From Chryseobacterium sp. G0186 (GTDB lineage: Bacteria; Bacteroidota; Bacteroidia; Flavobacteriales; Weeksellaceae), in assembly GCF_003815675.1 (NCBI RefSeq), contig NZ_CP033918.1, forward strand, positions 2,480,001 through 2,544,000: DNA of 64,000 nucleotides. Reading direction: 5' to 3'. Below, piece after piece: positions 24,426 to 33,703 of the stretch; within the stretch, counting starts at the first letter, position 1; each line of letters starts with the position of its first letter. The translations under genes and the position numbers were made by a program. Under the pieces are notes generated by a model. It did no database searches. It worked only from the letters and a program-made list of their open reading frames with translations, and was not told the origin of the DNA.

Positions 24426-26201
24426 ATGAAAAAACTATTATTTCTTTGTATTGCAGGCGCTTTGTCTTCAAATTTTTATTCACAGAATCTGGAAGTATGC
24501 GGAACTGATGAATTAATGAAAAAACATTATGCCAGATTTCCGGAACAAAAACTTCAGGATGATGCCTTTAATCTGGAGCTTTCCAGAATGATCAAAAGTG
24601 GAAAATTAGCTTCCAGGATCAATCAAAATCAGGTTTATGAAATTCCGGTTGTTGTACATGTTGTAGGCGACGGAAGTGCTATTGGGACTGTCAATAATAA
24701 GTCTGACGCAGATATTACCGCATGGGTTAATTATACCAATGGTGTTTTTGCAGGAAGTGCATCCAGTGGAATGTCTGCTACAAGCGCTATTCTTCCTGTG
24801 AAATTTGTTTTTGCCAAGGTAGATCCCAGCTGTAATGCCACCAATGGAATCAACAGAATCAATGCGTCTCATCTTCCAAAATATGTAAGCGGAGGAGTAA
24901 ATGATGATAATACCACCAATGCAGTCGCTGCAACAGAGATCACTGCTTTAGGCTTATGGGATACCAGCAAATATTATAATATTTATGTGGTCAAAAAGTT
25001 AACCTCTAACGTTGGGGCACTAAACGGATACGCTTACTATCCGGGAGGGAGCAATGACTACTCTTTTATGTCTACCAGCGCTTCCAATGTCAATGCCCAG
25101 ACTTTAGCTCATGAATTTGGCCATGCTCTGGGACTTAGACACACCCATGAAGGGTACAATACAACTACAGGAGCATGTCCTGTAAACAATGACTGTACTT
25201 TGGAAGGAGATCTTGTTTGTGATACTGAACCTATGAAAAGCCTTTATCACTCTTCTGTTCCACAGACCTGTCAGGCAGGACAAATTAACCCATGTACGAC
25301 TCAGGTATATGCTGGTGGAGAAAAAAATGTAATGGCTTACACTTACTGTTTCAGGGATCTATTCACACAGGGACAGGCAGACAGAGCTACAGCACAGCTT
25401 CTTCAATACAGACAATCATTAATCAACTCCCCGGTTGCCTCAGCAGCAATCAATAATAATGTGACTCTTACCAATGCATGTGTTCCTACCTCAATGACCA
25501 ATCCCGGAGGATTTAATATTGGTATTACTTCAGTAAAGTTTGGAAGTATTAATAACTACTCCAACAATTATAAGCAGGCTACTAATAATTTTTATGAAAA
25601 TTTCACAGGGAGTTACTGTTTTGGTACCTCTAAAACCACAATTCCCCAAGGTACAGCCACTACCATTACAGTTTCTCCCGGAACAAGCAATGCCCATATT
25701 ATAAAAGCCTATATTGATTATAATAATGATGGACAGTTCAACGAATCCACAGAATTGGTTCTTAATCAGAGTGGAGTAAGTAATGGTTCCGTGGCAACCG
25801 CCTCAGTCACTCCGCCATCGGGTGCTGTCACCAATACTCCTTTAAGAATGAGAGTTATCGGAGATTTCAATGGTACAAATATTACCGCTTGCTATACCCC
25901 AAGATATGGGCAGGTAGAAGATTATTCGGTCATCATTGAACCTCAGGCTTCATTATCTGTGAGCAACACTCTTGCAAAAAACAATTCCTTTATCGTTAAA
26001 GATGAAAATTCAGTGTATGTAAAAAATGATTCTAAAATCTCAACAATACATATCTACGATTCCTCAGGAAGATTGCTTACTTATAAAACAGAGGTGAATG
26101 CTTCGGAATTAAGAGTTCCTATTGATCAGAAAAACACGATTATAACTGTTGCAGTTGTTTTAAAAGATGGGAAATCCATCACCCAAAAATTAAAGTTTTA
26201 A
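24426..26201 (+). CDS. Secreted M43-family zinc metalloprotease with GEVED domain
   Basis: A 591-residue secreted protease from ATG 24426, signal peptide ending near FYSQ. The catalytic HEFGHALGLRH motif is at residues 229-239 (H229, E230, H233, H239), with an NVMAYTYCF Met-turn region after it, as in the pappalysin/cytophagalysin M43 family. After the catalytic domain comes a GEVED-type beta-sandwich domain (around NAHIIKAYIDYNNDGQFNESTE to VEDYSVII). The C-terminal 80 residues resemble a T9SS sorting domain but without a clear YPNP motif. Extracellular protein degradation is the likely role. Confidence 0.9.
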   Translation: MKKLLFLCIAGALSSNFYSQNLEVCGTDELMKKHYARFPEQKLQDDAFNLELSRMIKSGKLASRINQNQVYEIPVVVHVVGDGSAIGTVNNKSDADITAWVNYTNGVFAGSASSGMSATSAILPVKFVFAKVDPSCNATNGINRINASHLPKYVSGGVNDDNTTNAVAATEITALGLWDTSKYYNIYVVKKLTSNVGALNGYAYYPGGSNDYSFMSTSASNVNAQTLAHEFGHALGLRHTHEGYNTTTGACPVNNDCTLEGDLVCDTEPMKSLYHSSVPQTCQAGQINPCTTQVYAGGEKNVMAYTYCFRDLFTQGQADRATAQLLQYRQSLINSPVASAAINNNVTLTNACVPTSMTNPGGFNIGITSVKFGSINNYSNNYKQATNNFYENFTGSYCFGTSKTTIPQGTATTITVSPGTSNAHIIKAYIDYNNDGQFNESTELVLNQSGVSNGSVATASVTPPSGAVTNTPLRMRVIGDFNGTNITACYTPRYGQVEDYSVIIEPQASLSVSNTLAKNNSFIVKDENSVYVKNDSKISTIHIYDSSGRLLTYKTEVNASELRVPIDQKNTIITVAVVLKDGKSITQKLKF

Positions 26202-26213
26202 TCACTTTATCTA

Positions 26214-26248
26214 CAAAAAAAGAGAGCAATGTATGCTCTCTTTTTTTA
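26214..26248. terminator. Bidirectional terminator
   Basis: The hairpin AGAGAGCA-ATGTA-TGCTCTCT, flanked by A-run and T-run, sits between the M43 protease gene and the convergent ABC transporter gene. Confidence 0.85.
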
Positions 26249-26264
26249 TTAATGTAATCCAGAT

Positions 26265-28025
26265 CTATATGGACGATTCTTTTTCTTCTACTTCCACTTC
26301 ATGACGCAACTGTGCTTTATAAAGTGTAGAATAATACCCGTTTTTATCTAAAAGCTCTAAATGTTTACCCTCTTCTACAATTCTCCCATGCTCCATTACA
26401 ATGATTTTATCTGCCTTTTCAATAGTGGAAAGACGGTGTGCAATAATGATGGATGTTCTGTTCTTCGTAATTTTTTCCGTTGCTCTTTGAATCAGTTTTT
26501 CACTTTCATGATCGATGGATGAAGTGGCTTCATCCAGAATTAAAATCTTTGGATCTGATAAATAGGCTCTAAGGAAAGATAATAATTGCCTTTGTCCTAA
26601 AGAGATGGATGAACCTCTTTCACTCACTACATAATCATACCCACCCGGAAGTTGCTGAATAAACTGATCTACTTCAATTTCTTTCGCTCCGGCTTTTATT
26701 TTATCCAGTGTTATGCTGTCATCCCCAAAGGAAAGGTTTTCAAAAATACTTCCATGGAAAAGGAAAACGTCCTGCAATACTACACCGATATGGCTTCTCA
26801 GATTGTACAGTTCATAATCTTTTAAGTTCACATCATCAATGAGAATATTCCCGGAATTGATATCATAAAGTCTGGTAATCAAACTGATAATCGTAGATTT
26901 CCCTGCACCTGTTGCTCCTACAATAGCCACGGTTTCCCCTGGATTAACCTTAAAATCAATACCTTTTAAGACTTCCTGCTTCTCATCATAAGCAAAATGA
27001 ACTTTCTGGAATTCTATTTTACCGGCAAAATGATCTTTTTTCACAGTTCCTGTATTCGGCATTGAAATTTCTTCATCCATTAATCCCAATACTCTCTCTG
27101 CCCCTACAATTCCTCTCTGAATATTGTTGAAACGGTCAGCAATCTGTCTCAAAGGACGGATCAGCATTGAAATATACTGAATAAACGCAATCACTACCCC
27201 GGCACTGATCGTAATATATCCACCATAGAAAAGAATAAATCCAATGAAGAGGGAAGAAATAAGTTCTACAACCGGAAAGAATAATGAGAATATGAAAACA
27301 GTTCTTAATAAAGCTCCTTTCAGAGTAATATTAATCTCATCAAATTTATTGAATTCAGATTCCTGTCTGTTGAACACCTGAATAATTGGCATTCCTGCCA
27401 GTCTTTCCTGTACAAAAGAGTTCTGTGTAGCCGTCCAGCTCCTTTCATCTCCAAAGGCTTTCTTAAGTCTTTTTTGGAAAAACCTTGTGATCACCACCAT
27501 TAAAGGCAATATAGCCAAGGTTATATAACTCAGGTGAACATTGGTACTGAACATCATCACCAAGACAAAAACAATTCTCAGAATATCTCCGAAAACCATC
27601 AGGAAACCATCGGTATACACCGTAGCAATTGTTTCCACATCCCCTACAGCACGTGTTACCAGTTGCCCGATTGGCGTTTTATCAAAAAATGATGTTTTAA
27701 AATAAATCAGTTTAGAGTATAGTCTCTCTCTGATATCCCTGATTACATTCTGAGAGATAAAGTTTGAAAAATAAACTAAAAAAAAGTTTAAAACGGTTTC
27801 CGCAAATACCAAGCCTACCAAAATGTAGATATGTTTCATCATCAAGCCCTTATCCTGAAGCCTTGTGATGTCATTATCTACCACCTGCATGGTAAGATAA
27901 GGTCTGTAAGTAGAAACAATTGAAAGGATGATGGAAATTACTAAGGTAAGGATGAACCAAGAACGAAATTTCATTCCGATAAAGAACAGCCTTTTTACAA
28001 TTCCCCAGGTATCTTGTTTTTTCAT
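26265..28025 (-). CDS. ABC exporter, fused permease and ATPase (MsbA-like)
   Basis: A 586-residue half-transporter. Six hydrophobic segments span about residues 20-290; the nucleotide-binding domain follows with Walker A GATGAGKST (370-378), a signature SSISLGQRQLL near 473 (SLGQ in place of SGGQ), and Walker B ILILDEATSSID near 494, with H-loop IIAHRLSTI after it. Such half-transporters form homodimers and export lipids, drugs or peptides. No C39 peptidase domain is present, so it is not a PCAT-type exporter that could process the GG-leader peptide found later in this window. Confidence 0.92.
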   Translation of the reverse strand: MKKQDTWGIVKRLFFIGMKFRSWFILTLVISIILSIVSTYRPYLTMQVVDNDITRLQDKGLMMKHIYILVGLVFAETVLNFFLVYFSNFISQNVIRDIRERLYSKLIYFKTSFFDKTPIGQLVTRAVGDVETIATVYTDGFLMVFGDILRIVFVLVMMFSTNVHLSYITLAILPLMVVITRFFQKRLKKAFGDERSWTATQNSFVQERLAGMPIIQVFNRQESEFNKFDEINITLKGALLRTVFIFSLFFPVVELISSLFIGFILFYGGYITISAGVVIAFIQYISMLIRPLRQIADRFNNIQRGIVGAERVLGLMDEEISMPNTGTVKKDHFAGKIEFQKVHFAYDEKQEVLKGIDFKVNPGETVAIVGATGAGKSTIISLITRLYDINSGNILIDDVNLKDYELYNLRSHIGVVLQDVFLFHGSIFENLSFGDDSITLDKIKAGAKEIEVDQFIQQLPGGYDYVVSERGSSISLGQRQLLSFLRAYLSDPKILILDEATSSIDHESEKLIQRATEKITKNRTSIIIAHRLSTIEKADKIIVMEHGRIVEEGKHLELLDKNGYYSTLYKAQLRHEVEVEEKESSI

Positions 28026-28173
28026 TGTACGAATCGAAGAAAAGAATTAAAATTCTATGCAAAAATAAGACTTTCTAAATTGCCAGCCTTTACAACTTCA
28101 ACAAATCATCATAGAAAAATACAGATATCTATTATTTACAATATGAATATCTTAGACGTAGATTCACGTTGAA

Positions 28174-28509
28174 TTATTTTTTGGAGGCATTCCCTATTTC
28201 TTCAGTTTGGGCTGCTTTTTCTTTTTTCAGACGTTTATCCAGATAACGGTATACCAACCATACGATCCCTAAAGAAAGGATCCACCCTAAAATATTCACC
28301 AGGGTAAGACTATTAAAATCTATATCCTGTTCATAGTGGTTCGGATCCATAATAATTCCGAAGAACCCATAGATAAGCCCAAATATAAACTGTACAACAA
28401 TCCATATGGCAACTCCTAAAAGACCATATTGCCATGGAGTTTTCCCATTTCGTTGTGCCATTTTCTGATAGTACACAAAGGTTATTATGGCAATAAAGAT
28501 TGAGATCAT
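28174..28509 (-). CDS. Small membrane protein
   Basis: A 111-residue protein with three hydrophobic segments (residues about 1-12, 28-52 and 68-87) and a charged C-terminal tail (DKRLKKEKAAQTEEIGNASKK). The spacing of 11 bp after truA suggests cotranscription. I recognise no family. The function is unknown. Confidence 0.6.
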   Translation of the reverse strand: MISIFIAIITFVYYQKMAQRNGKTPWQYGLLGVAIWIVVQFIFGLIYGFFGIIMDPNHYEQDIDFNSLTLVNILGWILSLGIVWLVYRYLDKRLKKEKAAQTEEIGNASKK

Positions 28510-28520
28510 TATTTTTTTGT

Positions 28521-29252
28521 TTAAAATTCGTAGCCTACATCTACCAAATACAGTCCATGAGCCGGAGCTGAAGTTCCTGCTGCATTACGGTTTTTATCTT
28601 CAATTACCTTACGCATATCCTCAGGCTTCAGTTTTCCTGTGCCAACTTCCACCATGGTTCCTACAATAGCACGAACCATATTTCTAAGGAAACGATTGGC
28701 AGAAACCGTGAATTTTAATTCCGTTCCATTCTGTTCCCATTCTGCTTTATACATTTTGCAGATATTGGTTTTGTTATCGGTTTTCAGTTTAGCAAAACTT
28801 GTAAAATCCTCATATTCAAATAAAATCTTACAGGCTTCATTCATTTTATCTATATCCAATGATCTTTTCCAGTGCTGCCATGCCGATTCCTGAGTAAACG
28901 GATTTTTTTCCAGGGAGATATAATACTCGTAGGTTCTGAATGTAGCATCAAAGCGGGCATGAAAGTCATCTTTCACCTTAAAAATTCTTTTGATAGAAAT
29001 ATCTGGAGGAAGAAAACCGTTCAGTCTGCGTGGAAACCCATCACTCAATTCCTGCTCTGTATCAAAATGAGCAAATATTTTTTTGGCATGAACTCCGGTA
29101 TCCGTTCTTCCGGCACCGGTAGTTTTAATCTCTTCTCTTAAAATTGTGGAAAGCGCTTTTTCCAGTTCTTCCTGTACAGAAATGGCGTCCGGCTGTATCT
29201 GGTAGCCGAAATAATTCTTTCCGTTGTAAGAAAATTCAATAAAGTATCTCAA
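28521..29252 (-). CDS. truA: tRNA pseudouridine(38-40) synthase TruA
   Basis: A 243-residue enzyme. The start is TTG at 29252, because the conserved N terminus RYFIEFSYNGKNYFGYQ begins right after it; a TTG seven codons upstream gives a non-conserved extension. The catalytic Asp lies in GAGRTDTGVHA (D51), the site that attacks uridine. Members modify U38-U40 in the anticodon stem. Other TruA features seen are RRLNGFLP, RFDATFRTYEYYI and NRFLRNMVRAIVGTMVEVG. No in-frame ATG serves as start. Confidence 0.92.
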   Translation of the reverse strand: MRYFIEFSYNGKNYFGYQIQPDAISVQEELEKALSTILREEIKTTGAGRTDTGVHAKKIFAHFDTEQELSDGFPRRLNGFLPPDISIKRIFKVKDDFHARFDATFRTYEYYISLEKNPFTQESAWQHWKRSLDIDKMNEACKILFEYEDFTSFAKLKTDNKTNICKMYKAEWEQNGTELKFTVSANRFLRNMVRAIVGTMVEVGTGKLKPEDMRKVIEDKNRNAAGTSAPAHGLYLVDVGYEF

Positions 29253-29361
29253 TGTATTGTAATAACTCCACAAAAATACTTTAATTTAACGAAATATTTA
29301 TTGAAAAGTCTTTAAGAATATTACACCAAATCCCTATTAAAATTCCTATTTTTGCAATCGT

Positions 29362-30387
29362 ATGAAAAGATGGTACCTTTATCCTTTTTCCCTTGGTTAT
29401 CATTTGGTAACGGGTATCCGAAACACAATGTATGATTGGGGAATTTTTAAGTCAACAAAATTCAAGACACCGATAATCAATGTCGGAAACCTCTCTGTGG
29501 GCGGAAGCGGTAAGTCACCAATGGTGATGTATCTTGCACAGTATTTATCCAAACATTACAGAACCGGAGTCCTTTCACGAGGATACGGAAGACTCACAAA
29601 AGGTTATGAAGTAACCAATTATGAGAGCAACTACAAACTGGTGGGTGATGAGGCTATGCAGCTTTTTGAACGTTTCAAGAATCGTTTCGTTATAGCCGTA
29701 TCAGAAGAACGTGTTCCGGGAGCCAAAAAAGTGATTGACGATATGGATCTGGAAGTATTGGTATTGGATGATGCCCTACAGCACAGAGCGATTAAGGCGG
29801 GTTTCAATATTTTGATGACAGATTTTAATGATCCTTTCTTCAAGGATTACCTTCTTCCGGCAGGAGACCTTAGAGAATCCAGAGCAGGAGTCCAAAGAGC
29901 AGACATTATCATGGTCAGCAAATGCCCTGATGAGCTGACGGAGGAAACCAAAAGGTATTATATCTCCAGAATCAGACCTTCCCACAATCAGAAAGTTTTC
30001 TTTTCATCCATCGGATATGACGAAAATGTATACGGAAAAGATAAAATGCTTCCGGATAACAACCTGAACTATTATGATATCTTACTGATCACGGGAATTG
30101 CCAATCCTAAACCTCTGTTGGAGCATCTGGCAAAATTCTCGAAAAGAGTGAAACATTTAAAATTTAGGGATCATCATAACTTCACGGATGATGATATTAA
30201 AAAAATCTTTGCCGAATACAAAAAATTAGGAGAATATAAACTGATATTAACCACAGAGAAAGATTATGTTCGTCTGAAAACTTTTGACTATCTTAGAGAT
30301 ATTGTTTACTACTGGCCTATTAATGTTATCATTGATAAAAAGGAAGAATTCAATCAAATCATTTTAGATTATGTTAGAAAAAATTAA
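29362..30387 (+). CDS. lpxK: Tetraacyldisaccharide 4'-kinase (LpxK)
   Basis: A 341-residue enzyme that adds the 4'-phosphate to the lipid A precursor at the inner membrane. The P-loop is in NVGNLSVGGSGKSPMV, followed by GVLSRGYGRLTKGY, VGDEAMQLFERF and DDALQHRAIKAGFNILMTDF, all family blocks. A Bacteroidetes -7 element TATTTTTG (29347-29354) ends 7 bp before the ATG, so the transcript may start close to the start codon. The gene diverges from truA. It overlaps the following gene by 17 bp. Confidence 0.94.
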   Translation: MKRWYLYPFSLGYHLVTGIRNTMYDWGIFKSTKFKTPIINVGNLSVGGSGKSPMVMYLAQYLSKHYRTGVLSRGYGRLTKGYEVTNYESNYKLVGDEAMQLFERFKNRFVIAVSEERVPGAKKVIDDMDLEVLVLDDALQHRAIKAGFNILMTDFNDPFFKDYLLPAGDLRESRAGVQRADIIMVSKCPDELTEETKRYYISRIRPSHNQKVFFSSIGYDENVYGKDKMLPDNNLNYYDILLITGIANPKPLLEHLAKFSKRVKHLKFRDHHNFTDDDIKKIFAEYKKLGEYKLILTTEKDYVRLKTFDYLRDIVYYWPINVIIDKKEEFNQIILDYVRKN

Positions 30388-31186
30388 AGAGACCGCAGAC
30401 TTTATCAAGAATATCATTCAAGACACTCCTGATTTTGCTGTTGTTTTAGGATCCGGGCTTGGAAAACTGCAGAATGAAGTAGAGCCGATCCATATTTTAG
30501 AGTACAAAGACATTCCTCATTTTCCACAAACTACAGTAGCCGGACATACCGGAAAGCTTATCTACGGAATACTGGAGAATAAAAAAGTTTTGATGATGAG
30601 TGGCCGTTTTCATTATTATGAGGGGCATTCCATGGAAACAGTAACTTTTCCTGTAAGAGTTTTTCATCTATTGGGGATCCGAAACCTAATTCTTTCCAAT
30701 GCCTGTGGGGGTGTAAATCCAGATTACAACATTGCAGATATCGTGATGCTGAAGGATCATATCAATATGATGCCCGAACATCCGCTTCGAGGGAAAAACA
30801 TTGATGAACTCGGACCCCGTTTTGTGGATATGAGCGAGCCTTACAATAAGAAAATGATTGCCGTGGCAGAACAGGCAGCCTCAGAAAATAATATTAAGAT
30901 TCATCAGGGAATTTATGTAGCACTGCAAGGTCCTACTTTTGAAACTCCTGCAGAATATGGAATGATCAAAGCCATTGGTGGCGATATGGTAGGAATGAGC
31001 ACCGTTCCTGAAGTTATTGTTGCCAGGCATATGGGAATGGATGTATTCTGTATGTCTGTTATTACAGATCTTGGCGGACCGGATATTGCCTTTGCCGTTT
31101 CTCACGAAGAAGTTTTAAACGCAGCGAATAAAGCCATGCCTAATGTAATTACAGTTGTAAAAGGTCTGATCAGAAACTACCAATAA
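30371..31186 (+). CDS. Purine-nucleoside phosphorylase
   Basis: A 271-residue trimeric-type phosphorylase (PNP/MTAP superfamily). The phosphate-binding VVLGSGLGKL motif, HTGKLIYG, the HYYEGHSMETVTFPVRV block, NACGGVN and the substrate loop LQGPTFETPAEYGMIKAIGGDMVGMSTVPEV are in place. It cleaves inosine and guanosine to base and ribose-1-phosphate in purine salvage. The 17 bp overlap with lpxK means translation of the two is coupled, although their functions are unrelated. Gene names for this trimeric enzyme vary between species, so none is assigned. Confidence 0.94.
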   Translation: MLEKIKETADFIKNIIQDTPDFAVVLGSGLGKLQNEVEPIHILEYKDIPHFPQTTVAGHTGKLIYGILENKKVLMMSGRFHYYEGHSMETVTFPVRVFHLLGIRNLILSNACGGVNPDYNIADIVMLKDHINMMPEHPLRGKNIDELGPRFVDMSEPYNKKMIAVAEQAASENNIKIHQGIYVALQGPTFETPAEYGMIKAIGGDMVGMSTVPEVIVARHMGMDVFCMSVITDLGGPDIAFAVSHEEVLNAANKAMPNVITVVKGLIRNYQ

Positions 31187-31327
31187 TTTTTTTTTTACCA
31201 CAAAAATACTGAACACTTAAATTATTTTTAAGCGACAAACTTCTGTGTAAAGAAATACAATTAAGGATATTGAAGATCTCCAGTCTTCACAAATACTTCA
31301 GTTGAAGACGTGATATTCCCTTCCAGT

Positions 31328-31368
31328 GGAGGGGTGGCGAAACTTCAAAGAAGTTTTGAAGGGGTGGT
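31328..31368 (+). repeat. Dispersed GGGGTGG hairpin repeat, copy 2
   Basis: Same element as 4736-4775: GGAGGGGTGGCG, then AAACTTC-AAA-GAAGTTT as hairpin, then TGAAGGGGTGG. The hairpin keeps pairing despite a base-pair swap relative to copy 1. It lies in the 285 bp between the phosphorylase gene and the thioredoxin-like gene. Confidence 0.75.
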
Positions 31369-31471
31369 TCACTCCATAGAAATTATCAATCTTATAAATT
31401 TTTCCCAATTCATAAAAAATCAATCACAAATTGTAATTCATTGTTTAGATTTGTATAAATGAAATTGTAAA

Positions 31472-31987
31472 ATGAAAAAGTTGTTATTAATTTTGATGTT
31501 AGGTTTATTTGGATTAAGTTATTCACAAAAAGTCCCTACTGTTCTTAAAACCGAATTTTCCAAGGAAGCATTGAAGCAGAAACTGGAAGATGAAAATGGA
31601 AAAACAATTACCGTCCAACAGATTCTTGATCAGCATAAAGGAAAAGTTCTAGTTATTGATTTTTGGGCCGGATGGTGCAGAGACTGTTTGCAGGCTCTTC
31701 CAAAGGCTGAGATATTAGAAAAAAATAACCCGAATGTAGATTTTGTATTCCTGTCATTGGAAAGATCCAAAGAAGGGTTTGACAAAAGCCTTGTAAGATT
31801 CAATATGAAAGAAAAAGATAACTATTGGTTTGCCTCCGGATGGAAAAATAACTTCAATAATTATATTGATCTGAACTGGATTCCAAGATATATGATTATT
31901 GATCAAAAATCGTCCATTGCAAAATACTACGCTATTTCCCCTGAGGATCCTGAGATTCAACAGACCATAGACCGTCTTTTAAAATAA
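31472..31987 (+). CDS. TlpA-like thioredoxin domain protein, exported
   Basis: A 171-residue protein with signal peptide MKKLLLILMLGLFGLSYSQ and a thioredoxin fold. The active site is WCRDC (C69, C72) in IDFWAGWCRDCLQALPK, followed by the cis-Pro segment NWIPRYMIID. The CRDC variant differs from the usual CPPC or CGPC. Periplasmic TlpA-type proteins reduce disulfides of cytochromes or secreted proteins. It is monocistronic, with a terminator-like hairpin after it. Confidence 0.88.
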   Translation: MKKLLLILMLGLFGLSYSQKVPTVLKTEFSKEALKQKLEDENGKTITVQQILDQHKGKVLVIDFWAGWCRDCLQALPKAEILEKNNPNVDFVFLSLERSKEGFDKSLVRFNMKEKDNYWFASGWKNNFNNYIDLNWIPRYMIIDQKSSIAKYYAISPEDPEIQQTIDRLLK

Positions 31988-32017
31988 ATAATAAACCACA
32001 AAAACGTACAAGATTTT

Positions 32018-32040
32018 AAACACTTTAAGTTGAAGTGTTT
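32018..32040 (+). terminator. Terminator-like hairpin
   Basis: AAACACTT-TAAGTTG-AAGTGTTT is followed by AAATTTTTAATT after the TlpA-like gene. The T-tract is interrupted. Confidence 0.5.
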
Positions 32041-32063
32041 AAATTTTTAATTATTTTAATACC

Positions 32064-32519
32064 ATGATCACAAGAGAAGCTACAGAACAGGATTTAGACA
32101 TTCTTTTAGAATTTGAGCAGGGAATAGTTTCTGCAGAAAGACCTTTTAACAGTACATTAATTGATGGAGAAATTCACTACTATGATCTGAATGAATTTAT
32201 ACAGTCACCAGACGCTACATTAATTGTTGTAGAGGATAATAATGAAATTGTAGCATCAGGATATGCACTGATTAAAGAACCTGAGAAAGACTATAATAAC
32301 TTTAAAAGGTATGCTTATCTGGGATTTATGTTTGTAAAACCTGAATACAGAGGAAAAGGAATTAATAAGCTCATTACCGACGAACTGGTAAACTGGGCCA
32401 AATCCAGAAATATTTCAGAAGTAAGGCTGGATGTGTATGCTCAAAATGATTCTGCCATAAAAGCGTATGAAAAAGCAGGTTTTGAACCTTTACTTCTTAC
32501 CATGAGATTGAAATCGTAA
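32064..32519 (+). CDS. GNAT family N-acetyltransferase
   Basis: A 151-residue single GNAT domain. Acetyl-CoA binding motif A is in YLGFMFVKPEYRGKGINKLITDELVNWA (RGKGIN loop), followed by LDVYAQNDSAIKAYEKAGF, the usual motif B. The substrate is unknown. It ends 42 bp before the dinB polymerase gene, whose promoter lies in between. Confidence 0.88.
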   Translation: MITREATEQDLDILLEFEQGIVSAERPFNSTLIDGEIHYYDLNEFIQSPDATLIVVEDNNEIVASGYALIKEPEKDYNNFKRYAYLGFMFVKPEYRGKGINKLITDELVNWAKSRNISEVRLDVYAQNDSAIKAYEKAGFEPLLLTMRLKS

Positions 32520-32543
32520 CGAATAATTTACCATAAATAAAGG

Positions 32544-32568
32544 AATCCATATCTTTGTGATATGGATT
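32544..32568. promoter_or_regulatory. 25-bp palindrome over the dinB promoter and start codon
   Basis: AATCCATATC (32544-32553), TTTGT, GATATGGATT (32559-32568) is a perfect 10-bp inverted repeat. It contains a -7 element TATCTTTG (32550-32557) and the ATG (32562), which is only 4 bp beyond. It is a candidate operator, and the transcript may be leaderless. Confidence 0.5.
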
Positions 32569-33659
32569 TTTCTTTGCCGCTTCGTAAAATTATTCACGTT
32601 GATATGGATGCGTTCTATGCTTCCGTGGAGCAGCATGATAATCCAACATTGAAAGGAAAAGCCATTGCAGTTGGTGGACAGCATCGGGGTGTAGTGGCGG
32701 CGGCAAGCTATGAAGCAAGAAAGTATGGTGTTCGCTCTGCCATGCCCAGTAAAACAGCCAAGGAAAAATGCCCGGATCTTATATTTGTTCCGCCCCGTTT
32801 TGCACGATATAAGGAAATCTCAAAACAAATTCGTGAAATATTTTATGAATATACCGATCTGGTAGAACCTTTGTCGCTGGATGAAGCCTATCTGGATGTC
32901 ACAGAAAATAAAAAGGGGATGGAATCTGCCAACCTCATCGCCAAGGAAATTCGTCAGAAAATATTTGAACGGACAGGATTAACCGCCTCTGCAGGAATTT
33001 CTGTCAATAAATTTTTAGCCAAGGTAGCCTCTGATATCAATAAACCCAATGGTCAGAAAACCATTCATCCTGATAAAATGGAAACATTTCTGGAGGAATT
33101 ACCCGTGGAAAAATTTTATGGTGTAGGAAAAGTTACTGCTAACAAAATGTTTAGTTTAGGTATTTATAAAGGAAAAGATTTAAAGAAAAGATCTCTGGAG
33201 GATTTGGTAAGGATCTTTGGAAAATCCGGGCAACACTATTACAATGTGGTACGCGGTATTCATACTTCGGAGGTAAAACCTCATCGGATCCAAAAGAGTG
33301 TAGCTGTGGAAAGAACTTTTTTTGAGGATCTTTTTGATGAGCAACAGATCAACGAAAAATTGGAAAGTCTTAGTCAGGAACTTCATCAACGGCTGCAGAA
33401 AAATAATATCATGGGAAGAACCTTAACCTTAAAAATTAAGTATAAGGACTTCTCTCTTTTTACAAGGAGTATTACAAGGGAAATTTATTTTACATCTCCT
33501 GAACAGTATTTCAATACCGGAAAAAAACTTTGGGAACTTCGTCCCTTTGATAAAGCTGTCCGCCTTCTTGGATTGTCTCTCTCTCACCTTAATACAGAGG
33601 AAAAAAAGCAGATATCCGTTCAACTAAAAATCCCGTTTGAGGAATTCGAGAATCTTTAG
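32562..33659 (+). CDS. dinB: DNA polymerase IV (Y family)
   Basis: A 365-residue translesion polymerase. The catalytic acidic residues are in KIIHVDMDAFYASVEQHDNP (D14, D16) and SLDEAYLDVT, with the fingers/palm block AVGGQHRGVVAAASYEARKYGVRSAMP. The thumb HhH and little-finger region follow and the C terminus ends IPFEEFENL; there is no obvious beta-clamp QxxLF motif. Pol IV copies damaged templates. The palindrome at the start of the gene may reflect damage-linked control. Confidence 0.95.
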   Translation: MDFSLPLRKIIHVDMDAFYASVEQHDNPTLKGKAIAVGGQHRGVVAAASYEARKYGVRSAMPSKTAKEKCPDLIFVPPRFARYKEISKQIREIFYEYTDLVEPLSLDEAYLDVTENKKGMESANLIAKEIRQKIFERTGLTASAGISVNKFLAKVASDINKPNGQKTIHPDKMETFLEELPVEKFYGVGKVTANKMFSLGIYKGKDLKKRSLEDLVRIFGKSGQHYYNVVRGIHTSEVKPHRIQKSVAVERTFFEDLFDEQQINEKLESLSQELHQRLQKNNIMGRTLTLKIKYKDFSLFTRSITREIYFTSPEQYFNTGKKLWELRPFDKAVRLLGLSLSHLNTEEKKQISVQLKIPFEEFENL

Positions 33660-33703
33660 GTTATAATTTTTTGCTAACTTGTAGTAACCAAACCAGCAAA
33701 TTT

